Positions 42,853-50,233 of a stretch of 64,000 nt of DNA are shown piece after piece (position 1 is the stretch's first letter; every line of letters begins with the position of its first letter). The translations under genes and the position numbers were made by a program. The notes under the pieces were generated by a model. The model saw only the letters and a program-made list of their open reading frames with translations, did no database searches and had not been told where the DNA came from. This DNA comes from Alphaproteobacteria bacterium UBA1301 (GTDB lineage Bacteria > Pseudomonadota > Alphaproteobacteria > Micropepsales > Micropepsaceae), in assembly GCA_002307725.1 (NCBI GenBank), contig DBUB01000002.1, positions 610,837 through 674,836 of the forward strand, in the 5' to 3' direction.

Positions 42853-44297
42853 CCAACACCCAAGATATCGTCGGCAAGCTGTGGGGACTGTGCAACGTGC
42901 TGCGCGACGACGGTGTGACCTATAATGAATATGTCACTGAACTGACCTTCTTGCTGTTTCTGAAAATGCTTCAGGAAACCGGCCAGGAAAAACGCCTCCC
43001 CAAACAATACCGCTGGGACGAATTGGCCAAGCGCGATGGGCTGGACCAGCTCGACTATTACAAGCGCCTACTGTTGGACTTGGGCGGCGAAACGACCAAA
43101 GACGGACTGGTGCGGGCCATCTTCACCGATGCGCAAACCCGCCTACGCAAACCCACCAACCTCAAGTCGCTGACCACCAACATCGACCAGCTCGATTGGT
43201 TTTCCGCTCGCGAAGAGGGCTTGGGCACGCTCTATGAAGGGCTGTTGGAAAAGAACGCATCCGACAAGAAATCCGGTGCCGGACAATACTTCACCCCACG
43301 TCCACTGATTGATTGCATCGTCCGCCTGATCCAGCCCCAGCCCGGCGAAGTCGTGCAAGACCCTGCAGCAGGTACGGCGGGCTTCCTGGTTGCAGCAGAC
43401 CGCTACATCAAGGATCGCACCGACGACCTCTACAAGATGCCGAAAGGCGCCAGCGCGGATTTTCAGCGCCGCGAAGCCTTTGCCGGTGCCGAACTGGTGC
43501 CCGATACCCATCGGCTTTGCCTGATGAACTTGCTGTTGCATGGCATTGAGGGCGGCGTCCTTCTGGCCGATACTTTGTCGGCTGATGGCGAACGCCTGCC
43601 CAAGGCCAATATCATCATGACCAACCCGCCCTTTGGTACCAAGAAAGGCGGCGGGCGGCCGACGCGTGGCGACTTTTCGATTACCGCCGACACATCAAAC
43701 AAGCAGCTTGCCTTTGTCGAACATATTGTCCGCGCCCTGAAGCCGGAGGGACGGGCGGCAGTGGTCGTGCCCGATAACGTGCTATTTGAGGATAACACGG
43801 GAAAGCGCCTGCGCATTTGGTTGATGAACCTGTGCAACCTGCACACCATCCTTCGTCTGCCTACCGGCATTTTCTATGCGCAGGGCGTCAAAACCAACGT
43901 GCTGTTCTTCCGGCGTGGCAGGACCGACAAGGCCAACACCAAGGCGGTGTGGGTCTATGATATGCGGGCCAACATGCCCGCTTTCGGTAAGACCCGGCTG
44001 CTTACGGTGGCGGACTTCGCCGATTTCGAAAAGGCCTTCGGCAGCGATCCGAACGGCGAGGCCAAGCGCAAGGATCAGGGCGAGGAAGGCCGCTGGCACC
44101 GCTTCACGCGTGCCGACATCGAGGCGCGCGGCGACAATCTCGATATTTCATGGCTGCGCGACAGCGAGGCCGAAGCCGAAGAAACCCTCACCGAACCGGA
44201 CGACATCGCTGCTGCCATTATCGGTCACCTGAAAGCTGCGCTATTGGAAATCGAAGATCTCTCCGAAGAGCTGGAGCCGAACGGAGCCGCGGAATGA
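42849..44297 (+). CDS. hsdM: Type I DNA methyltransferase subunit M
   Basis: A 482-residue N6-adenine methyltransferase. The N-terminal HsdM_N helices are KLWGLCNVLRDDGVTYNEYVT and LLFLKMLQETG. The SAM site is DPAAGTAGFL (171-180) and the catalytic motif IV NPPFGTK (259-265). Other landmarks are GAGQYFTPRPLIDCIV and RAAVVVPDNVLFED. It methylates host sites and, with HsdS, recognises target DNA. It is coupled to the C39-like gene upstream and to hsdS downstream (ATGA). Confidence 0.97.
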   Translation: MTNTQDIVGKLWGLCNVLRDDGVTYNEYVTELTFLLFLKMLQETGQEKRLPKQYRWDELAKRDGLDQLDYYKRLLLDLGGETTKDGLVRAIFTDAQTRLRKPTNLKSLTTNIDQLDWFSAREEGLGTLYEGLLEKNASDKKSGAGQYFTPRPLIDCIVRLIQPQPGEVVQDPAAGTAGFLVAADRYIKDRTDDLYKMPKGASADFQRREAFAGAELVPDTHRLCLMNLLLHGIEGGVLLADTLSADGERLPKANIIMTNPPFGTKKGGGRPTRGDFSITADTSNKQLAFVEHIVRALKPEGRAAVVVPDNVLFEDNTGKRLRIWLMNLCNLHTILRLPTGIFYAQGVKTNVLFFRRGRTDKANTKAVWVYDMRANMPAFGKTRLLTVADFADFEKAFGSDPNGEAKRKDQGEEGRWHRFTRADIEARGDNLDISWLRDSEAEAEETLTEPDDIAAAIIGHLKAALLEIEDLSEELEPNGAAE

Positions 44298-45853
44298 GCG
44301 AACTTCCGGCCGGTTGGGCTTCAACGGATTTCGACACGCTCTTCGATTTCAAAGGTGGGTCTCAGCCGCCGAAGTCCGAGTTTATCGATCATCCCGCACC
44401 GGGATATATCCGCCTTCTGCAAATTCGCGATTTTGAGAGTGATGCAAAGGCGATTTACATCGAGAACCTACCCAAGTGGCCTAAATGTGAATCGTCGGAC
44501 ATCATGATTGGACGATACGGGGCTAGCGTCGGGAAAATTCTTGGTGGAAAATCCGGTGCATATAATGTCGCCTTGGTGCGATTGATTTTTTCTAGAGAGC
44601 TATTGGTCTCTGGCTGGGTTCGTTCGTTTTTACGCAGCGATCATTTTCAAATTCCGCTGACGAGGATTTCCCGTTCAGCGCAAAATGGATTTAACAAAGA
44701 AGACCTCGCTAATGTTTATGTTGCTTTGCCACCGCAAGAAGAACAGCGGCGGATCGTGGCGAAGATCGATAGCCTGTCCGCCAAATCCAAACGCGCCCGG
44801 ATCGAGTTGGACCACGTTTGCCGTTTGACTGAACAGTTTAAGCAGGCGGTGTTGTCGGCTGTATTTCGTGGCGCGCTCCCACCGAAGAATGCAACTCTGG
44901 GGCGGAATGAAAATCAGGCATGGCCTGAAGTATCCCTTTCTAATGTCGCTGATATAGGCACTGGCTCAACTCCGAAGCGTGGCGAAAAGAAATACTACGA
45001 AGGTGGAAACATCGCCTGGATAACAAGTACGGCGGTGAATGAGCCTTTGGTGCTGTCGGCGTCAGAGTACATTACCAACACGGCAATCAAGGAAACCAAC
45101 TGCAAGGTGTTTCCTGCGGGCACATTGCTTATGGCAATGTATGGAGAGGGACAAACTCGTGGCCGCGTGTCCGTGCTTGGAATCGACGCTGCGACGAACC
45201 AAGCGCTTGCCGCGATTCAATTGCATTCCGACGGCCCTGCTAAGGAGTACGTTCTTTGGTACTTGCGTTGCAATTATTTGGAACTTCGCAGAAAAGCTGC
45301 GGGGGGCGTACAGCCAAACCTCAATCTCGGAATAATAAAAGGCCTTCGTTTGCCGCTACCGTCTCGTGATACTCAGCGACAAATTGTCCGTCGTATTGAA
45401 CACGCCTTCACATGGATCGACCGGCTGGCAAAAGAAGCCACCAGCGCCCGCAAGCTGGTTGACGTGCTGGACAAGGCCGTGCTCGCCAAAGCACTCCGCG
45501 GCGAATTGGTGCCGCAAGACCCGAACGACGAACCCGCCAGCGCCCTGCTCGACCGCATCCGCGCCGAACGCGCGGAACAGCGATCAGCACCCGCCCCGAA
45601 GCGTACAAAGAAAAATGGGCTTTCGAAAGAGGATCGCCCAAGAAAGGCACGCATGGAAAAGAAGCGCTCCGACTTGGATGTAAAGGGAGAGCCCTATTTG
45701 GCGTCACTTTTGAAAAAGAATGGGGTCAAGATCACCGTTGAGCAGCTCTACAGTGATTCAAATTTGTCAGTAGTCGATTTCTATAAGCAGCTTTCTGACG
45801 AATACGAAAAGGGATGGTTGCGTGAGGTTGGCGAGAACGTGGAGGCCGTGTGA
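44294..45853 (+). CDS. hsdS: Type I specificity subunit S with extra C-terminal domain
   Basis: A 519-residue specificity subunit. Two target-recognition domains are separated by conserved helical spacers: ALPPQEEQRRIVAKIDSLSAK and a second RLPLPSRDTQRQIVRRIEHAF. The first begins ELPAGWASTDFDTLFDFKGG; the second ENQAWPEVSLSNVADIGTG. The usual HsdS end (GELVPQDPNDEPASALLDRIR) is followed by about 90 more residues that include a winged-helix-like block (GVKITVEQLYSDSNLSVVDFY). The ATG at 44294 makes an ATGA overlap with hsdM. The specificity cannot be read from sequence. Confidence 0.93.
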   Translation: MSELPAGWASTDFDTLFDFKGGSQPPKSEFIDHPAPGYIRLLQIRDFESDAKAIYIENLPKWPKCESSDIMIGRYGASVGKILGGKSGAYNVALVRLIFSRELLVSGWVRSFLRSDHFQIPLTRISRSAQNGFNKEDLANVYVALPPQEEQRRIVAKIDSLSAKSKRARIELDHVCRLTEQFKQAVLSAVFRGALPPKNATLGRNENQAWPEVSLSNVADIGTGSTPKRGEKKYYEGGNIAWITSTAVNEPLVLSASEYITNTAIKETNCKVFPAGTLLMAMYGEGQTRGRVSVLGIDAATNQALAAIQLHSDGPAKEYVLWYLRCNYLELRRKAAGGVQPNLNLGIIKGLRLPLPSRDTQRQIVRRIEHAFTWIDRLAKEATSARKLVDVLDKAVLAKALRGELVPQDPNDEPASALLDRIRAERAEQRSAPAPKRTKKNGLSKEDRPRKARMEKKRSDLDVKGEPYLASLLKKNGVKITVEQLYSDSNLSVVDFYKQLSDEYEKGWLREVGENVEAV

Positions 45854-47412
45854 TGCGTCTCGAAAGGGTATGGGTCGACGGCTGGCATAACCTTCGCGAT
45901 GTCAAAGTTGATTTTGATGAAACGCGGCTTACGACTGTCCTGATCGGGCAAAATGGCACTGGGAAGTCTAATCTTCTCGAAGCGATCACGTACGTCTTCC
46001 GGAATGCTGATCTAAACGTCGAGCCGCCACCGTTTTCGTTTGAGGTGGCGTATAGGATTGACAATAGCGCTGTGACGATAGCTGGCAAGAGTGGCCAGTG
46101 GACTTTCACGGCTGATGGTAAGCCAATCTCGCGGACTGAATTTCAAAGACGGAAAGTCGAACTATTTCCAGACCTGATCTTTGGCTACTACTCCGGCGAC
46201 AACAACCGTCTCGAATCTCTATTTGACGCCCATCAGCGCCGATATTACGGCAAGATCATAAAGGAAGAGGCTAAGTCGGAAGTCCGCACCTCTATCGAAG
46301 ATCGCCGCCTGTTCTACTGTCGGCCAATCCATGGTGTTCTCGCACTCCTGTCATTCTTTGCATTTCCCGATAGTAAAATCTGTGACCTGCTCGAATCGTT
46401 GATGGGGGTAAGGGGGTTCCACTCGGCGTTTGTGGCGTTCAGAGAGCCCTGGTTTGCGAAATCACGAAACAGCAAAAGTTCGCCACCAGAATTTTGGGGA
46501 GCAGCGGGTCGTCCTGGCCAGTGTGCAGGGTTCTTGCGTGACGTCGCGTTCTTTCCCTTTAGCCGCAAGGTTCGTGAAATAGACGACTACCGTGAAAAAG
46601 GTTCGGACGAGGAACAGTATTACGTCTACCTCCGAAATGAAGATGCGCTGTGCAAATTCGCCTCTCACTTCAAGGACGATCTTGAGCTGTTCGAGGCTCT
46701 CGAAAGTGTGGATATCTCAGATCTTATTCGTTGGGTACAGGTTTGGGTTACGCGCCGCGATGACGCGAGTGGCGACATCAGCTTTGGCGATCTCTCCGAT
46801 GGTGAGCGCCAGCTTCTTATGGTCCTCGGTCTGATCCGCCTTTCACGCGGTAAACGAGCCTTGTTTCTCTTGGATGAGCCGGACACGCATCTTAATCCCG
46901 AATGGCAGCACAAATATCTGGAGCTTATCCGCACGTGGGCCGAAGCCGACGCCGCCAAGTGCCAGTTCCTTATTGCCACACATCACCCACTGACTATCGC
47001 CGCACTCGAAAAAGAAGAGGTGCGTGTCATGTACGAAGATGCGAACGGGCAAGTGCGGGCCAAAGCCCCGTTTATTGATCCCAAAGGATTGGGTGTCTCA
47101 GGGGTGCTGACTGACGTCTTCGGCATGGCGTCTACACTAGACAAGCCGACCCAAGAGCTGATCGATGAGCGAAATGTTCTCGCACGATTAGAGAAATTGT
47201 CCAGGGTTCAATCAAAGAAGCTGGAAGAGATCAACGCGCGGCTTCACCAAATAGGACTTCTTTACGAGGAGCGAGACCAGCTCTATGGCTTGTTCCTGCG
47301 GAAGCTCGACGAGGTCGAGCTTTCTGATGCAGGGCCGTTAACGCCAGACCAGCTGGCAAACCGCGAAGAGGCGACCAAGGAAATCATTTCCGAGTTGTTG
47401 AAAAGCCAATGA
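45853..47412 (+). CDS. ptuA: Septu PtuA-like AAA ATPase
   Basis: A 519-residue RecF/OLD-type ATPase. Walker A is IGQNGTGKSNLL, the signature LSDGERQLLMVLGLIRLSRG and Walker B LFLLDEPDTHLNPEW; the switch histidine lies in ATHHPLTIAAL. Between them lies a long insertion (about 100-300). A coiled coil (SKKLEEINARLHQIG) and an acidic end follow. Restriction-linked ATPases of this kind occur directly before an HNH nuclease gene and form the Septu defence family. The ATG at 45853 shares a base with the hsdS stop (TGATG), tying it to the type I operon. Confidence 0.9.
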   Translation: MRLERVWVDGWHNLRDVKVDFDETRLTTVLIGQNGTGKSNLLEAITYVFRNADLNVEPPPFSFEVAYRIDNSAVTIAGKSGQWTFTADGKPISRTEFQRRKVELFPDLIFGYYSGDNNRLESLFDAHQRRYYGKIIKEEAKSEVRTSIEDRRLFYCRPIHGVLALLSFFAFPDSKICDLLESLMGVRGFHSAFVAFREPWFAKSRNSKSSPPEFWGAAGRPGQCAGFLRDVAFFPFSRKVREIDDYREKGSDEEQYYVYLRNEDALCKFASHFKDDLELFEALESVDISDLIRWVQVWVTRRDDASGDISFGDLSDGERQLLMVLGLIRLSRGKRALFLLDEPDTHLNPEWQHKYLELIRTWAEADAAKCQFLIATHHPLTIAALEKEEVRVMYEDANGQVRAKAPFIDPKGLGVSGVLTDVFGMASTLDKPTQELIDERNVLARLEKLSRVQSKKLEEINARLHQIGLLYEERDQLYGLFLRKLDEVELSDAGPLTPDQLANREEATKEIISELLKSQ

Positions 47413-48263
47413 TTTATATCCATCGAGATTGGTCGAAGGTTCCTCCGGAACTGCTTCAGAAACTACACGACCTCACCCATGCGCTGGACACTATCGATGA
47501 TCCTGCAGAACGGAAGGAGTTCATCAAAGATAATGCCAATGCATGGGCGGCATTACGCGAACATCTGTCGGCCATGTCCCATAATAAGTGCTGGTACTCA
47601 GAAGCACGAGAAGTGGTGTCACGGTATCAGGTGGATCACTTTCGTCCGCACGGTCGTGCCAAACAGGCGGCTGGTGACCTTTCGGATGGGTACTCGTGGC
47701 TGGCATTTGATCCCGATAACTTTCGATTGGCTGGTGTTCTCTGCAATACCATCAACAAAGAGTACTCTGAAGAAAGTGTTGGGAAAGGGGATTGGTTTCC
47801 TCTCGAAAATCCAAACGAGCGCGCGTGTTGGGTAAATCGCGGTGTCGCTAAGGAATTGCCGATCCTCCTAGATCCTACTGATGGAGAAGACGCATCGGCG
47901 CTTGTGTTCAGTGAAGGGGGCGCGATTGATGTTAAGTCTGACCTCGGTGATGAACATAAGGAGCGGGTTAGGTTTGCAATTCGGTGTCTAGGTTTGGATC
48001 AGAGCTTGCTAAAAAGTGAACGCAACAAAACGTGGCGTGAGTGCGTGAGAAAGGTTGTTCAATACAGCCGGTTTGCGGGAAAGCCAAAGGGGCAACGCAC
48101 AAACGACGAGTACGTAACGATGAAAGAGATTGCTGCGGACCTGATCAAAATGACCAAGGCTGAAAGCGAGTTCAGTGCGGTAGCGCGAAGTTGTCTGGTC
48201 GCTAACAAGCTGGAGGATTTCATCTGTCGTAATGAGCTGGAGCCCATTGTCGATAGCGTCTGA
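47409..48263 (+). CDS. ptuB: Septu PtuB-like HNH endonuclease
   Basis: A 284-residue HNH nuclease. The zinc/His-Me finger is KCWYSEAREVVSRYQVDHFRP, with the D76-H77 pair before FRP, then NFRLAGVLCNTINKEYSE. This is the PtuB/TIGR02646-like layout. One zinc position is Ser (C61-x2-S64) where many relatives have CxxC. The start overlaps the ATPase stop by ATGA. In known Septu systems the ATPase holds the nuclease until phage infection triggers DNA cutting; that mechanism is inferred here. Confidence 0.88.
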   Translation: MIYIHRDWSKVPPELLQKLHDLTHALDTIDDPAERKEFIKDNANAWAALREHLSAMSHNKCWYSEAREVVSRYQVDHFRPHGRAKQAAGDLSDGYSWLAFDPDNFRLAGVLCNTINKEYSEESVGKGDWFPLENPNERACWVNRGVAKELPILLDPTDGEDASALVFSEGGAIDVKSDLGDEHKERVRFAIRCLGLDQSLLKSERNKTWRECVRKVVQYSRFAGKPKGQRTNDEYVTMKEIAADLIKMTKAESEFSAVARSCLVANKLEDFICRNELEPIVDSV

Positions 48264-48280
48264 GAGGAAAGGCAATCACT

Positions 48281-49378
48281 ATGCCAATCAAACATAGCCT
48301 TTGGCGGGTAGGTCCTAAGCCGCAACTCTTGCAGGAGGCCACGCTGCCGAGCGAAGCCTTGCTGGAGGAAATGATTGTCGCGTCTCCGGAAATTCTGGCG
48401 CCGGAATGGATGATGATCGGGAGGCAGGAGGACACCGGTTTTGGCGGGCGCATCGACCTGCTGGCGCTGGCCCCCGATGGCGCCTTGATCTTGATCGAAC
48501 TGAAACGAGGCAAGACCCCGCGCGAGGTGGTGGCCCAAGCGATTGACTATGCAAGCTGGGCCGAACGGCTTGAGGCGCAGGACATTACCCGCATCTATGC
48601 TCGCTTTTCCGGCGGCAAGTCTCTGGATGAAGCTTTCAAAGCACGATTCGGGACTGCGCTTGATCCCGAAACGCTGAACCAGAGCCACCAGATTGTCATT
48701 GTCGCCGCCACGTTGGATGCTGCCAGCGAACGGATCGTGGATTACCTCAACCGACGCGACATTCCGATCAACGTGCTTTGTTTTCAGGTCTTCGAAACCG
48801 ACGCCGGGCATCTCTTGAGTCGGGCGTGGCTGATTGATCCGGCCGAAACGCAAGTCGCCGCGGCGACCAGCGGCACGACGGCCAACAAAGAACCTTGGAA
48901 TGGCGAATACTACGCCTGCTTCGGCCATTGTGAGACGCGCGATTGGGAAGACGCCCGCCGTTACGGGTTCATATGTGCCGGTGGGGGGGCTTGGTATAGC
49001 GGTACCCTTGGCCTTCTCAAGGCTGGCGATCTCGTTTGGGTCAAGGCGCCGGGCTACGGTTTCGTCGGCGTGGGCCGTGTGCGCAGCACGCCAGTCCCGG
49101 CGTCGGATTTCAAACTGACAGACGATCAAGGCGTCGAACTCCCCGCATTAGAGGTACTGAAGAAGGCTAGCTATCACCGCGAATTTGTCGACGATCCCGA
49201 ACGGCAAGAATGCTTCGTTCCCATGGATTGGATAGAAACTCGCCCGCTCGCAAAAGCCGTCAACGAAACCGGCATGTTCGGCAACCAAAACACCGTCTGC
49301 GCACCAAAGACCCCGAAATGGCGCCACACCGTTGAACGCCTCAAGGAGATTTTCACGGGGTGGAATAAGACGGTGTGA
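48281..49378 (+). CDS. NucS-like PD-(D/E)XK nuclease with a second C-terminal domain
   Basis: A 365-residue protein. Residues 10-180 are a DUF91/NucS-like endonuclease: GRIDLLALAPDGALILIELKR contains D59, E73 and K75, and AQAIDYASWAERL follows. The C-terminal half (about 210-330) is a separate globular domain, with YACFGHCETRDWEDARRYGF, YSGTLGLLKAGDLVWVKAPG and YGFVGVGRVRST, possibly PUA/EVE-like beta. EVE-like domains read modified bases in other defence genes. It starts 17 bases after ptuB ends, so it closes the defence operon. The exact target is unknown. Confidence 0.82.
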   Translation: MPIKHSLWRVGPKPQLLQEATLPSEALLEEMIVASPEILAPEWMMIGRQEDTGFGGRIDLLALAPDGALILIELKRGKTPREVVAQAIDYASWAERLEAQDITRIYARFSGGKSLDEAFKARFGTALDPETLNQSHQIVIVAATLDAASERIVDYLNRRDIPINVLCFQVFETDAGHLLSRAWLIDPAETQVAAATSGTTANKEPWNGEYYACFGHCETRDWEDARRYGFICAGGGAWYSGTLGLLKAGDLVWVKAPGYGFVGVGRVRSTPVPASDFKLTDDQGVELPALEVLKKASYHREFVDDPERQECFVPMDWIETRPLAKAVNETGMFGNQNTVCAPKTPKWRHTVERLKEIFTGWNKTV

Positions 49379-49487
49379 TATTCGGCATATCCAGCGACGT
49401 TGGCACGGTGGGCAATGAGGTGAGGCATGGATGGTCCACGCGCCGAAAATTGCCGCGGCTGCGCAAGCGTAGCTAATAGCCCCAGAC

Positions 49488-49832
49488 TCATCTGTCTCCC
49501 TCCGCAGTACTTTCTTTGACTTCGGTCTCGTCGCGAAATGCAAAGCTCCCTCGTCGCTTCCACAGCGCCATCATCCGTTCGCAGGCCTCTCCTTGGAGGG
49601 TGAAGGCAAGTTCGAGGAATGCACCATAGAGAACGGCTCGATCATCGTTGGCGAGTTCCACTAGCCCGGATTTGACGACCAGCCCGCCGAGTTCGATCAG
49701 GTGGCGGGTACGTTCGCGCCGTTTCACGACCCAGTTCCGCGTATCATGCTTGGCCCGTTGTGCTTCGAGTCTGCGGCGCGCGGGCATTATCTTCTTGACT
49801 GCTCTCGCGGTGGCTCGCATTTCCGCCTTCAA
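49488..49832 (-). CDS. traD: Conjugal transfer protein TraD
   Basis: A 114-residue protein of the Ti-plasmid TraD type. The core is KHDTRNWVVKRRERTRHLIEL and GGLVVKSGLVELANDDRAVL, and the end is short and charged. TraD is a small accessory protein of the Ti-type relaxosome, usually encoded with TraC and TraA around oriT. The start may be as late as the Met at 49787, since the present one overlaps traC by 89 bases. It reads away from the oriT. Confidence 0.87.
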   Translation of the reverse strand: MKAEMRATARAVKKIMPARRRLEAQRAKHDTRNWVVKRRERTRHLIELGGLVVKSGLVELANDDRAVLYGAFLELAFTLQGEACERMMALWKRRGSFAFRDETEVKESTAEGDR

Positions 49833-50067
49833 GAGCTGTTGCTTTTCGAAAAAACTCCTCGCCCTGCTTCTTCCAGAGGTGTTTTTGTGCGGCGTCTTTC
49901 GTTTGCACCATGGCTAGTAAGCCACCGGCCAAGGTCTCGATATCGAGTCCATCCGCACCGGTGGCAACAATCAGCTCTCCGAGCTGGCGGCGCTTGGTCT
50001 GTTGCAAGGCCTTGGCTTTGTCGGTGAGCGTTTTGAGGGCATTGTCAAAATCGCGAGGTTTGCGCAT
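49744..50067 (-). CDS. traC: Conjugal transfer protein TraC
   Basis: A 107-residue basic helical protein: MRKPRDFDNALKTLTDKAKAL, QQTKRRQLGELIVATGADGLD and AAQKHLWKKQGEEFFRK. This is the TraC pattern of Ti-type mobilization regions, an oriT-binding accessory factor. The ATG at 50067 is preferred; the longer frame reaches through oriT. Divergent traA begins 166 bases to the right, with the oriT between. Confidence 0.87.
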   Translation of the reverse strand: MRKPRDFDNALKTLTDKAKALQQTKRRQLGELIVATGADGLDIETLAGGLLAMVQTKDAAQKHLWKKQGEEFFRKATALEGGNASHRESSQEDNARAPQTRSTTGQA

Positions 50068-50156
50068 GTCGGGCTCCGTATTGTTGATGTGTGCATAATA
50101 GCGTGGGGCCTTGTGGAAGGCGCTATTTGACCTGAGACAGTGTGGTACGAAACGAT

Positions 50157-50215
50157 CCCTCACGGGATTTTTTCTCGTGAGGGCGCGCTTATACGTCGTG
50201 CCGACGTGCGCTTGG
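50157..50215 (+). other. oriT region of Ti-type mobilization system
   Basis: Between divergent traC and traA lies GGGCGCGCTTATACGTCG, closely matching the Ti-plasmid/RSF1010-type nick region (GGGCGCAATTATACGTCGC). Just left is a perfect hairpin CCCTCACG ... CGTGAGGG (50157-50183), and on the right ACGTCG-TGC-CGACGT is a small palindrome. Such features are standard for an oriT recognised by a TraA-type relaxase. The nick probably lies within the TATACGTCG block. Confidence 0.82.
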
Positions 50216-50233
50216 AAGCGTATGTGAATCGGC

